64,000 nucleotides of DNA. Source: Litchfieldella anticariensis FP35 = DSM 16096 (lineage in GTDB: Bacteria; Pseudomonadota; Gammaproteobacteria; Pseudomonadales; Halomonadaceae). A program made the translations under genes and the position numbers. The stretch covers positions 309,462-373,461 of the forward strand of contig NZ_KE332388.1 of assembly GCF_000409775.1 (NCBI RefSeq), given 5' to 3'. Below, one piece after another: positions 28,434 through 36,625 of this stretch; the first letter of the stretch is position 1; every line of letters begins with the position of its first letter. Under the pieces are notes generated by a model, which did no database searches, had not been told where the DNA came from, and saw nothing but the letters and a program-made list of their open reading frames with translations.

Positions 28434-29714
28434 TTGAAGCTGATTCATACCGCCGACTGGCACTTGGGCCAGACCTTCCATGGCCAGGAGCGCCATTTCG
28501 AGCATCGCGCCTTCCTGACCTGGCTGCTCGATACCCTGGCGGCGCGCCAGGCCGATACCCTGCTGGTGGCCGGCGACATCTTCGACGTAGTCAACCCTTC
28601 ACTGCGTTCCCAGGAACTGCTCTATGACTTCATCGTCAACGCCCACGAGCGCCTGCCGATGCTGGACATCGTGATGATTGCTGGCAACCACGATAGCGGT
28701 AACCGTATCGAGCTCCCGGCGCCGTTGATGAAACGCCTCAATGCCCATGCCCTGGGCCGAGTAAGCTGGTGCGACGACGGCACCCTCGATACCGAGCGCT
28801 TACTGGTTCCGCTGACCGATACCAACGGCGAGACGCGTGCCTGGTGCCTGGCACTGCCCTTCCTGCGACCAGCCGAGGTCACCGGTGGCGGGCTGGCCCG
28901 CGACGACGACGCTGGGAGCGACAGCCGCAACGACTATGTGGCTGGCATTTCCCGGGTCCACGAACAACTGATCGAGGCAGCGCGTAATCAGCGCCAGCCC
29001 GGCCAGGCGCTGGTAGCCATGAGCCACGCCCACCTGCATGGCGCCGCCGTCTCCGAAACCAGCGAACGCCCCATCGTGATCGGCGGCGAAGAGTCGATCT
29101 CGGCGACGCTGTTTCCCGAGGAGATCGCCTATGTGGCGCTGGGGCATCTGCACCGCGCCCAACGAGTCGGAGAGGAACGCATCCGCTACAGCGGTAGCCC
29201 CCTGCCACTGGACTTCAGTGAAGTGGCCTATCCCCACCAAGTGGTGGAGGTAACCCTGGAGGGCGAATCCCTCTCCGCCGTGGAAGCGATTCCCGTGCCG
29301 CGCCCAGTGGCCATGCACCGTATTGGGCCCGCGAAACTTCCCGAGGCGCTGACCGAACTCAAGGCACTGGCGCACGACCCTGCCCTTCCCCGCGAGCAGT
29401 GGCCCTGGCTCGAGGTACGCGTCGAGCTCAGTGCGCCGGTGCCCGACCTACGCGCCCAGGTGGAAACCGCGCTGGAGGGCAAAGCGCTGCGGCTGCTGCG
29501 ACTGGAACGCCGCCTGCCCCAGGTCGACAGCGACAACGCGTCGGCCCGGGTCGATCTGGAAGAACTAGGCCCACGACGCCTCTTCGAGCGCACCTGGCTG
29601 GAGCGCTGGGGAGAACCACCCAGCGAGGAAGTGCAGGCCGACTTCGAACGGTTGCTCCAGGACGTACTGGATAACGATACCTTGGAGAGCGCCGCCAGAG
29701 AGGAACACGCATGA
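28434..29714 (+). CDS. sbcD: Exonuclease SbcCD, nuclease subunit SbcD
   Basis: A 426-residue Mre11-type Mn-dependent nuclease that, with SbcC, cleaves hairpin and protein-blocked DNA ends. Phosphoesterase motifs are in order: LIHTADWHLGQ (Asp/His), LLVAGDIFDVV, IAGNHDSGNR, MSHAHLHGAAV and VALGHLHRAQ. No ATG fits the N-terminus: I prefer TTG at 28434, six bases after GGAG, over GTG at 28431. The open frame runs further upstream, but that extension is not family-like. The stop overlaps sbcC by four bases. Confidence 0.92.
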   Translation: MKLIHTADWHLGQTFHGQERHFEHRAFLTWLLDTLAARQADTLLVAGDIFDVVNPSLRSQELLYDFIVNAHERLPMLDIVMIAGNHDSGNRIELPAPLMKRLNAHALGRVSWCDDGTLDTERLLVPLTDTNGETRAWCLALPFLRPAEVTGGGLARDDDAGSDSRNDYVAGISRVHEQLIEAARNQRQPGQALVAMSHAHLHGAAVSETSERPIVIGGEESISATLFPEEIAYVALGHLHRAQRVGEERIRYSGSPLPLDFSEVAYPHQVVEVTLEGESLSAVEAIPVPRPVAMHRIGPAKLPEALTELKALAHDPALPREQWPWLEVRVELSAPVPDLRAQVETALEGKALRLLRLERRLPQVDSDNASARVDLEELGPRRLFERTWLERWGEPPSEEVQADFERLLQDVLDNDTLESAAREEHA

Positions 29715-32700
29715 AGATCCTCGCCCTGCGCCTGGCCAATCTGGCCTCCCTTCCCGGCCCCATGGAGCTCGACTTCACCGTCTCGCCGCTGCGCGACGCG
29801 GGCCTGTTTGCCATTACCGGCCCCACTGGTGCCGGTAAGAGCACCCTACTCGACGCGCTGTGCCTGGCACTCTATGGCAGCACGCCGCGGCTGCGTCAGG
29901 CGCCCGGCCGCGATGCCCCGCTGCCCGATGTGGAAGGCGAAACAGTGAGCACGGCCGATCCGCGTACCCTGCTGCGCCGCGGCACCGTCAGCGGCTATGC
30001 CGAGGTGGACTTCCTGGGCCGCGACGGCCGCCGCTACCGGGCGCGCTGGGCCGTGCGCCGCGCCCGGGAAAAAGCCACAGGACGCCTGCAAGCTGTGGAT
30101 CAGTCGCTACGCGACCTCGACGACGACCGCCTGCTCACCACCCAGAAGCGCGAGTTCGACCGCCTGCTACCGGAACGTTTGGGGCTCAGCTTCGACCAGT
30201 TCACCCGTGCCGTACTGCTGGCCCAGAGCGAGTTCGCCGCCTTCCTGCAGGCCGACGACAACGAGCGCAGCGACCTGCTGGAGCGCCTGACCGGCACCGC
30301 AGAATACTCTGCGATCTCCATCGCCGCCTATCGGCGCGCCAACGAGGCAAAAAAGCGGGTCGATGCCCTGGAGACCAAACTCGCCGAAGACCTTCCCGCG
30401 GATGCCGAGACCCGTGCCGAACTCGAGCGCACCACCGAGGATGCCCAGCGCCAGTTGGACAGCGTGCAACAGGAAGCCAAACGCCTGGAGACGCGTCAGC
30501 AGTGGCACGCAACAGACGAGCAGCTACGCCGTGCCCACGCCGAGGGATGGCAGCAACGACAGGACACCGAGGCCCGTTGGCAGGCACTCGCCGAGGCACG
30601 CTCGGATAGGGAGTGGCGCCGCCTACTGCCCCCCCAGCGCCATCGCCTGACACGCCTGGCCGAATTGCCCGGTGAGGTCGCCAACCTCGAGAAGACCCAT
30701 ACCCAAACTCGTCAGGCGATGGAAGAGGCCCAGGTCCGTCAGCAGGACGCCGAAAAGGACCGCGATCAAACCGAGCAAGCGCTGACCGCCGCCACGACTG
30801 CGCGGCAGCAGGCCGAACCAACGCTGCGCGAAGCCCGAGCGCATGCCCAGCGCTTCGATACACTAGAGAAGCAACTCGCGGACCTCGAGAAAGCCGGCAT
30901 CGAACGCCAGCAGCAGGCCAGCCAACTCGCCAAGGCACGCCAACAGGCCGAGAATGACCAGCTCAGGCTTACCCGCCAGCGCGAAGAGTGGCAGGCCACC
31001 CTGCGCCGACTGATGGGCGATCACAAACGGCTGGAAAGTGCACGCCAAGCGACACAGAGGGACCATGACCAAGCCGCGCGGCGCGGCCTGGCGCTGAACG
31101 AGCTGGCCGCTGCCTGGCAGGAAGCCTGCCGCGCCGAACAAGCCCACCGGAAGCTCACGACGCGTCTGGATGACGACAAAAGGCGCAAGGCACGGCTGAT
31201 GGAACAGGGCAAGGCCGCGCGGCAGCGGCTGGACGAGCGGGAGCGTCACTACCGCAGCGTGTACGAGGTCATCGAACGCAACCGCGCCGTGCGCAGCGAA
31301 AGCGTGATGAAACTCCGCCAACGCCTGCAAGAGGACGCGCCCTGCCCAGTATGCGGTGGCCTCGATCACCCATGGCGCCACCACCCACCGGAGACACCCG
31401 AAGCCACCCAACTCGCTGCCCAACAGGCCGAGGAAGATCGCCAGTTGGCGCAGGCACTGCAAGAGCGGGACCAGGCCCAACAGCAGCGCGATGACCTCCT
31501 GGGGCAATACCGAGCCGTCGAGGCGTCGCTCACAGAGCAGCTCCAAGACCTGCGGGAAGCCGAACAGCGTCTGGCCAGTGCCCAGCAAGTTCTCTGCAAT
31601 CATCCCCTGTATGACGAGCTTGCCATCATCGACGCCGGCGAACGCAACGCCTGGCTTGAGCACCAGCGCCAGGCAAGTGACGCAGAGCGTCAACGTACCG
31701 AAACGATGCGACAGGAGTTGGCCCGTGCCGAGGCCGAACTGGCACCGCTGGAGGAAACGCTGCGCCAGGGTGAGATACGGCTCGCTCAACTCGAGACCCA
31801 GCGAACCGGCCTCGAGCAGGAGCTAGCCAGGCTGGCCGAGCAGACACCTCCTTTGCGCCAGGCACGAGACGAGACCGTCAGCCAACTCAAAGGCATACTC
31901 GGCGAGCACGGCTCCCCGGACGCCTGGCAGCAACACCTGGACGCTCGCCAGGATACTGCCCACAAAGCGCGGAATACGGCGCTCGCTAATCTCCATGACG
32001 CACAACAGGAGTATCAACGGCTCGCCCAACAGGCGAAATTCGAAACCGAGCAGCTCGCCAAGCTACGCCAGGAACGCGATGCTCTGGACTACGAACTGGC
32101 CGAATGGCGCCAGGCTCACCCGGAACTGGACGATGCCACCCTGACAAGGCTGCTCGCCCAGTCAGAGGAGGAAGCCAGACGCCAGGAGCAGCAACTGACC
32201 GAAGCCGAGGAGGCGCGTCAGCGCGCTGACGCTAGCCTGGCCGAGCGCCGCCAGTCACTCATCCACCATCGCCGCGATCAAGCGCTGGCCGAGAATGACG
32301 AAGCGCTTCTGGGAGGTGACGTAGAGGCCGAGATCCAACGACGCCGGGAAGCGCTGGCCGGCGAGCGAGAATCGCTTGCCCCGCGACTGGAAACCGCCCA
32401 GCAGAAGCGTGATGACGCCGTTCACGCGCTGCGTGACGACGACCGGCGCCGGGAACGCCAGCAGGAGGGCCAGGCTGAACTGGAAACGGCGCGTGCCGAG
32501 CAAGTGCGCTGGGGTCGTATCAGCGAACTGATCGGCTCGGCCGATGGCAAGGTATTCCGGCGCATCGCCCAAGCCTACAACCTGGAACAACTGCTGGAAC
32601 ACGCCAACCTGCACCTCGCCGGCCTCAGCCGCCGCTACCGCCTGGCGCGCGGCGGCACGCCCCTCGGCCTGCTGGTAGTAGACCACGACATGGGTGACGA

Positions 32701-33007
32701 ACGCCGCTCGGTGCACTCGCTCTCCGGCGGCGAAACCTTCCTGGTTTCCCTGGCCCTCGCCCTCGGGCTGGCCTCCATGGCCTCCGGCGAACTGGTCATC
32801 GAGTCACTGTTCATCGACGAGGGTTTCGGCAGCCTCGATCCTCAGTCACTGGCGCTGGCCATGGAAGCGCTGGACGGCCTGCAGGCCTTGGGTCGCCGTG
32901 TGGGGGTGATCTCCCATGTGCAGGAGATGCACGAGCGAATCCCGGTGCAAATCCAGGTGGAGCCGCTGGGTAATGGGACCAGCCGGGCAAGGTTGGTTAG
33001 CGTTTGA
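29711..33007 (+). CDS. sbcC: Exonuclease SbcCD, ATPase subunit SbcC
   Basis: A 1098-residue SMC/Rad50-like ATPase. Walker A is [15 protein letters not shown] (about 37-51). Two long Gln/Glu/Arg/Ala-rich coiled-coil arms flank the zinc hook CPVCGGLDHPW (Cys545 and Cys548). The C-terminal lobe has the signature SLSGGETFLVSLALALG and Walker B LFIDEGFGSLD. It dimerises through the hook and drives SbcD on DNA ends. Tight ATGA coupling to sbcD supports start and role. Confidence 0.95.
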   Translation: MKILALRLANLASLPGPMELDFTVSPLRDAGLFAITGPTGAGKSTLLDALCLALYGSTPRLRQAPGRDAPLPDVEGETVSTADPRTLLRRGTVSGYAEVDFLGRDGRRYRARWAVRRAREKATGRLQAVDQSLRDLDDDRLLTTQKREFDRLLPERLGLSFDQFTRAVLLAQSEFAAFLQADDNERSDLLERLTGTAEYSAISIAAYRRANEAKKRVDALETKLAEDLPADAETRAELERTTEDAQRQLDSVQQEAKRLETRQQWHATDEQLRRAHAEGWQQRQDTEARWQALAEARSDREWRRLLPPQRHRLTRLAELPGEVANLEKTHTQTRQAMEEAQVRQQDAEKDRDQTEQALTAATTARQQAEPTLREARAHAQRFDTLEKQLADLEKAGIERQQQASQLAKARQQAENDQLRLTRQREEWQATLRRLMGDHKRLESARQATQRDHDQAARRGLALNELAAAWQEACRAEQAHRKLTTRLDDDKRRKARLMEQGKAARQRLDERERHYRSVYEVIERNRAVRSESVMKLRQRLQEDAPCPVCGGLDHPWRHHPPETPEATQLAAQQAEEDRQLAQALQERDQAQQQRDDLLGQYRAVEASLTEQLQDLREAEQRLASAQQVLCNHPLYDELAIIDAGERNAWLEHQRQASDAERQRTETMRQELARAEAELAPLEETLRQGEIRLAQLETQRTGLEQELARLAEQTPPLRQARDETVSQLKGILGEHGSPDAWQQHLDARQDTAHKARNTALANLHDAQQEYQRLAQQAKFETEQLAKLRQERDALDYELAEWRQAHPELDDATLTRLLAQSEEEARRQEQQLTEAEEARQRADASLAERRQSLIHHRRDQALAENDEALLGGDVEAEIQRRREALAGERESLAPRLETAQQKRDDAVHALRDDDRRRERQQEGQAELETARAEQVRWGRISELIGSADGKVFRRIAQAYNLEQLLEHANLHLAGLSRRYRLARGGTPLGLLVVDHDMGDERRSVHSLSGGETFLVSLALALGLASMASGELVIESLFIDEGFGSLDPQSLALAMEALDGLQALGRRVGVISHVQEMHERIPVQIQVEPLGNGTSRARLVSV

Positions 33008-33059
33008 GCAGCGAAGGGGTGAGTTTTCCCTTACGGATTGTCCTGCCTAAATACGTACG

Positions 33060-33188
33060 CCATTCCGTACTGGACAATATTTTGTACAGGAAAAGATCAT
33101 GGAAGCTATCAGCTACAATGAGCACCTTCTCGTCTACAAGGTGACGGAAGATGCGCTGCTGATCGCGCAGTTGCACTACCGCTACTGA
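33060..33188 (+). pseudogene. C-terminal remnant of a RelE/ParE-type toxin
   Basis: In the frame of the ATG at 33099 the DNA reads VQEKIMEAISYNEHLLVYKV, then TEDALLIAQLHYRY and a stop. This resembles the last two beta strands of ParE/RelE-superfamily toxins (LVVYKV...I..LHYRR). No start with a ribosome site, no N-terminal half and no antitoxin gene are nearby, so it looks like a decayed fragment. It lies in the scarred stretch following sbcC. Confidence 0.45.
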
Positions 33189-33226
33189 GGCATCGAACAC
33201 TGATGGGCCGTCATGAGGAGACGAGG

Positions 33227-34099
33227 ATGCCAGACGCACGAGAGACGGCGACGCGCAGCATACTGATCACGGGCTGCTCCAGCGGCATCGGCCATGCCGC
33301 GGCCCATGCCCTGGCGAGGCGCGGCTGGCGGGTCTTCGCCACGGCCCGCCGCGAGGCGGACGTCGCACGGCTCCGCGAGGAAGGCCTGGAGGCCCTGCCC
33401 CTGGACCTCGCCAGCAGCGCCTCGATCGAGAGCGCGGTCGCGACAGTGCGAGAACGTACCCAAGGACGGCTGACGGCGCTGTTCAACAACGGCGCCTACG
33501 GTCAGCCCGGTGCGGTGGAGGACCTGTCCCGGGCGGTGCTGCGGGCCCAGCTGGAGACCAACCTGCTGGGAACCCACGAACTCACCGCCCGGGTCCTGCC
33601 GATGATGCGCGCCCAGGGACACGGCCGCATCGTGCAGAACAGCTCGGTACTGGGCTTCGCCGCCCTGCCCTATCGCGGCGCCTACGTCTGCTCCAAGTTC
33701 GCCCTCGAGGGGCTCACCGACACCCTGCGCCAGGAGCTCAAGGGCAGTGGTATCCACGTCAGCCTGATCCAGCCCGGCCCCATCGCCAGCCACTTCCGCG
33801 AGAACGCCTACCGCGCCTTCAAGGCGAATATCGACGTCGCCCACAGCGTTCATGCCGATACCTATCGCAAGGTGGAGGCCCGCCTCGCCAGTCAGGACGG
33901 AAAGGCGCCCTTCACGCTGGAGGCCGACGCGGTGGTGGCCAAGCTCATCCACGCCCTGGAGAGCCGACGCCCGCGGCCCCGCTACGCGGTGACATTGCCC
34001 ACCCACCTGTTCGCGGCGCTGAAGCGACTCCTGAGCACCCGGGGCATGGATCGGGTGCTGCTGCGTTCGACTAGGGATGAGCGGGAATTATCACAATAG
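33227..34099 (+). CDS. Short-chain dehydrogenase/reductase
   Basis: A 290-residue SDR of the classical type. The cofactor motif is ILITGCSSGIGHAAAHAL (TGxxxGIG), the structural motif is FNNGAYGQPG (NNAG variant NNGA), the catalytic Ser is in QNSSVLGF, and the YxxxK is YVCSKFALEG (Tyr and Lys, with Val-Cys-Ser between). The length and C-terminus resemble the oxidoreductases YbbO/DltE. It starts at the ATG at 33227 after GAGGAGACGAGG; an earlier ATG at 33203 lies before that ribosome site. The local GC content is higher than in the flanks. Confidence 0.83.
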   Translation: MPDARETATRSILITGCSSGIGHAAAHALARRGWRVFATARREADVARLREEGLEALPLDLASSASIESAVATVRERTQGRLTALFNNGAYGQPGAVEDLSRAVLRAQLETNLLGTHELTARVLPMMRAQGHGRIVQNSSVLGFAALPYRGAYVCSKFALEGLTDTLRQELKGSGIHVSLIQPGPIASHFRENAYRAFKANIDVAHSVHADTYRKVEARLASQDGKAPFTLEADAVVAKLIHALESRRPRPRYAVTLPTHLFAALKRLLSTRGMDRVLLRSTRDERELSQ

Positions 34100-34156
34100 A
34101 AACAAGCCACCGCAGGCCCGTGGTTGCCGTGTAGTAAGGCGTTCATCAGCGCCAGG

Positions 34157-34183
34157 CTTCTGGACAATGTCGTTCTGGGTCAT
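34157..34183 (-). pseudogene. Possible hsdM start codon region (residual)
   Basis: On the minus strand an ATG at 34183 overlaps the fic stop as ATGA and reads MTQNDIVQK, which matches the usual N-terminus of type I methylase subunits (M-x-x-x-x-IVQKLW). After the ninth residue the sequence departs (PGADERL...) and stops about 20 codons later. Given the deleted hsdR upstream, this is plausibly the left scar of a lost hsdM-hsdS segment. Nine residues are weak evidence. Confidence 0.35.
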
Positions 34184-35340
34184 AGTGGGTCCTGATTGAG
34201 AATATCGATATAGGCCCGGTAGGCGTAGATACGGTTGCGCTTCTGGCCGGTGATCTCATTGATGATGCCAAGCTCGGCTTCCATGGCCGTCAGCAGCTTG
34301 CCAACCGTGGCCGGGGTAAGCCCCGTGCGTTGGCAGAGATGGCTGATATTGGCGATGGGCTGTTGGAAGAGAGCGTCGATCAGCAGCCCAGCCGATCCCG
34401 CCTGGCGGCCAAGCACCGCCAGGCGCGCCTTGTCCTGCTCGCGTAGTTGGTTGAGCTGCTGAGCAGTCGTTACCGCCTGGGTCGCGGTGTCTGCGACGGC
34501 ATCCACGAAGAACAGCAGCCAAGCCTCCCAGTCTCCGGTAACGCGTACCTGCTGCAACCGCTCGTAGTAGACCTGGCGATGCTTCTTGAAGAACACCGAC
34601 AGGTAGAGCAAGGGTTCGTTGAGAATGCCTGCCTCGACCAGGATCAAAGGAATCAGCAGGCGGCCCAGTCGACCGTTGCCATCCATGAAGGGGTGAATGG
34701 TCTCGAACTGGACATGGGTCAGCGCGGCCTTGATCAGCGGATCGGTAGCCTCGGGGATATCGTTGATGAAATGTTCCAGCGCCGACCAGCAATCGGCCAG
34801 GTGCTGGGGTGGTGGTGGGACGAAGACTGCCTCATCGGGGCGGTGTCCTCCCAGCCACACCTGATTACTGCGAAACTCGCCCGGCCCGCGGTGGATGCCA
34901 CGCCCCGAGGTCATCAGCGCCGTATGCATCTCCATCACCAGCCGATGGCTGATGGGAAAGCCCTCGCGGATACGTTGCACCCCCAGTGTCAAGGCGTTCA
35001 CGTAGCAGGAGACTTCCTGAACGTCGTCCATGGGCACCCCCGGCATGCCCTCCATCTCATAGAGCATCAGGTCGCTGAGCGAGGATTGGGTACCCTCGAT
35101 CTGCGATGACATGACCGCTTCCTTGCGCACATAGCTGTAGAGAAACAGTGAGGCATCGGGCAGCAGGGTACTGATGGCGTCAAGACGCCCCAACGCCAGC
35201 ATCGCGTGGTTGATACGGCGCTGCAGCTTGCTGTCCAGTGCCAGCGGTGGTTCCGGCGGCAGCGAATCGGGGAGAAACGCCTGGCAGCGCACCCCACCGG
35301 CAATGCTGTCTACGTAGTGGCCTGTGAGTCCGCGTTCCAT
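34180..35340 (-). CDS. Fic-domain protein with inhibitory helix and C-terminal winged helix
   Basis: A 386-residue Fic protein. The Fic core motif HPFMDGNGRLGR begins at His216, so AMP (or other NMP) transfer to a target hydroxyl is expected. The autoinhibitory motif SSQIEG (78-83, glutamate Glu82) is in the N-terminal domain, the class II arrangement. The C-terminus (about 310-386) resembles a winged helix (ANISHLCQRTGLTPATVGKLLTAME), so it may bind DNA and regulate itself. ATG at 35340 is used; GTG at 35355 is possible. It lies between remnants of a type I restriction locus and has repeated operators upstream. Confidence 0.87.
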   Translation of the reverse strand: MERGLTGHYVDSIAGGVRCQAFLPDSLPPEPPLALDSKLQRRINHAMLALGRLDAISTLLPDASLFLYSYVRKEAVMSSQIEGTQSSLSDLMLYEMEGMPGVPMDDVQEVSCYVNALTLGVQRIREGFPISHRLVMEMHTALMTSGRGIHRGPGEFRSNQVWLGGHRPDEAVFVPPPPQHLADCWSALEHFINDIPEATDPLIKAALTHVQFETIHPFMDGNGRLGRLLIPLILVEAGILNEPLLYLSVFFKKHRQVYYERLQQVRVTGDWEAWLLFFVDAVADTATQAVTTAQQLNQLREQDKARLAVLGRQAGSAGLLIDALFQQPIANISHLCQRTGLTPATVGKLLTAMEAELGIINEITGQKRNRIYAYRAYIDILNQDPL

Positions 35341-35375
35341 GGCGTTTGATCCCACTGCTTGGATGCAGCGCTTGG

Positions 35376-35402
35376 TTAAAATAGTGACGCATCTTATTTT
35401 AA
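35376..35402. promoter_or_regulatory. Fic upstream repeat, copy 1
   Basis: TTAAAATAG-N9-TTATTTTAA, an inverted repeat with 8 of 9 arm positions paired, starting 36 bases upstream of the fic ATG. Probably an operator or a promoter-proximal regulator site. Confidence 0.6.
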
Positions 35403-35415
35403 CTTAAGGCCTAAA

Positions 35416-35442
35416 TTAAAATAAGCGCCGGTATTATTTTAG
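35416..35442. promoter_or_regulatory. Fic upstream repeat, copy 2
   Basis: TTAAAATAA-N9-TTATTTTAG, the same architecture as copy 1 and exactly 40 bp away centre to centre. The two copies also form a larger dyad through TTATTTTAA (35394-35402) and TTAAAATAA (35416-35424). Confidence 0.6.
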
Positions 35443-35478
35443 TTTCGTCGCCTTCCCCAACCGCCGACATGCCGATGC

Positions 35479-35560
35479 TATCGACATATCCCAAAGACGT
35501 GTCGATAAAATCGCGTTTTATAAACATGTCGTGGCGATGTGTCGATGTGGTGGACATATC
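35479..35560. repeat. Cluster of TATCGACA/TGTCGATA dyad elements
   Basis: TATCGACA (35479-35486) and TGTCGATA (35500-35507) form a perfect inverted repeat. TGTCGAT recurs at 35540-35546, and GACATATC occurs at 35483-35490 and 35553-35560. The cluster is between the fic promoter and the end of the hsdR remnant. It could be a second regulator site or a leftover of the lost locus. Confidence 0.5.
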
Positions 35561-35917
35561 AACTGGCTTCCCAGAGGGAGTCATTCAGGGCCTCCAGCAC
35601 CTCATCGAGATGATGGTCCAGCACGGCGTCGAGGCGCTGGAGGCCGCCATGGTCGGCGAAGCGCTTGTTGATGAAGTCGCGGTCGAGCACCACCTCGTGG
35701 GTGAGCTGCTTGGCCAGGCGCTCGAGCCACTTGCGCTGGGCGGGCATCCAGGCGTGCAGGGCATGGCCTTGCCGGGCTGGCGCAGCTTGATCAGGGTGGT
35801 GTTGGGGTCGTGGGAGAAGGCACGCTCGGCACTACTGGCGAGCTCGAGAAAGATCGGGTCGTGCCCGGACAGAAACCCGAAGTTGCCGCCTTCCCCGCAG
35901 TCTGATTTTCCCTGCAT
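35559..35917 (-). pseudogene. hsdR: hsdR (type I restriction subunit) reduced to its two ends
   Basis: From the ATG at 35917 the minus strand reads MQGKSDCGEGGNFGFLSGHD, soon followed by DPNTTLIKLRQPGKAM. That is the characteristic first 50 residues of HsdR subunits (NFxFLxxHDP...DPNTxLxKLRQ). At about 35760 the frame changes and the DNA immediately reads MPAQRKWLERLAKQLTHEVV, ending NDSLWEAS-stop, the characteristic last 60 residues of HsdR. The nuclease and helicase domains (many hundreds of residues) are missing, so this is an internal-deletion scar with a frame shift and not a functional gene. Confidence 0.8.
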
Positions 35918-35967
35918 TGAAGGCCTCTGCTTGTTTCTTGCTCGCATGGCTTGCCCGTCATCACCAA

Positions 35968-35986
35968 TGCGCATAGGCTATACGCA
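35968..35986. promoter_or_regulatory. Putative CcdAB autoregulatory operator
   Basis: TGCGCATAGGCTATACGCA, a 19-bp dyad with only one mismatched pair, centred about 32 bases before the ccdA ATG. Antitoxin-toxin complexes normally repress through such a palindrome. Confidence 0.6.
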
Positions 35987-36008
35987 TAACTTTGGCGAGG
36001 CAGCAACC

Positions 36009-36254
36009 ATGCATCAGATCTACGATACCCAAGCTCCAAAGAAACCAACAAACGTCAGCATTAATAGTGACTTGCTTGAAAAAGCCAGAAGTCTTGGCAT
36101 CAACCTATCCGCTTCGCTGGAAAGCATCCTCGCCGAGCAGGTCCGTGCCGAGCAACGCACCCAATGGCAACAGGAGAATACTGGCGCGATCCAGGCGTAC
36201 AACCAATTCGTTGAGGAAAACGGAACGTTCGGTGATAGCGCAAGGAAATTCTGA
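36009..36254 (+). CDS. ccdA: CcdA-type antitoxin
   Basis: An 81-residue antitoxin. The N-terminal ribbon-helix-helix is visible (KPTNVSINSDLLEKARSLGINLS, about 12-34), followed by the CcdB-binding tail (LAEQVRAEQRTQWQQENTGAIQAYNQFVEENGTFGDSARKF) in which QWQQEN and NxFVEExGxFxDxxRxF are hallmarks. It neutralises CcdB and represses the operon. The stop overlaps the ccdB start by one base. Confidence 0.93.
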   Translation: MHQIYDTQAPKKPTNVSINSDLLEKARSLGINLSASLESILAEQVRAEQRTQWQQENTGAIQAYNQFVEENGTFGDSARKF

Positions 36255-36571
36255 TGGCCCAGTTCTGGGTGTACGAAAACAAGAACCCGGCATCACGCAA
36301 GCAATACCCTTACCTGCTCGATATCCAAAGTGACTTGCTGAGCGAGCTCCGCACCACTGTTGTTGTTCCGCTTTGCCCTGCCAATTTGGCAGAAGGAATG
36401 CAAATCTCTCGGCTCAATCCCAGCCTCCAGATCAATGGCGAAGTTTTCATCGCCATGATTCAAGATCTTGCTGGCATGGACAGGCAACGCCTGGGAAGCA
36501 AGGTTCGTGACCTCAACCAAGACCGAGAGAAAATCATCGCTGCTGTCGATTTCATGATCTCCGGTATATGA
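36254..36571 (+). CDS. ccdB: CcdB-type gyrase-poisoning toxin
   Basis: A 105-residue CcdB. The N-terminus MAQFWVYENKNPASRKQYPYLLDIQSDLL and the Pro-rich middle match the family, and the C-terminal Met-Ile-Ser-Gly-Ile reproduces the gyrase-contacting W/F-G-I type ending except that Trp is replaced (family: Trp-Gly-Ile; here Ser-Gly-Ile). Homologues trap DNA gyrase GyrA. It is translationally coupled to ccdA. The loss of the penultimate aromatic could weaken toxicity; this is inference. Confidence 0.92.
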   Translation: MAQFWVYENKNPASRKQYPYLLDIQSDLLSELRTTVVVPLCPANLAEGMQISRLNPSLQINGEVFIAMIQDLAGMDRQRLGSKVRDLNQDREKIIAAVDFMISGI

Positions 36572-36625
36572 ATGACAGGTTCCATGTTTTCCCCAATCAG
36601 CCCATGAAAGTTACCTGATGCATTG

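Noticed and set aside
33712..34167. Minus-strand open frames within and after the SDR gene (e.g. 33982-34167)
   Set aside because: They overlap the SDR coding sequence out of frame and have no recognisable domain or ribosome site.
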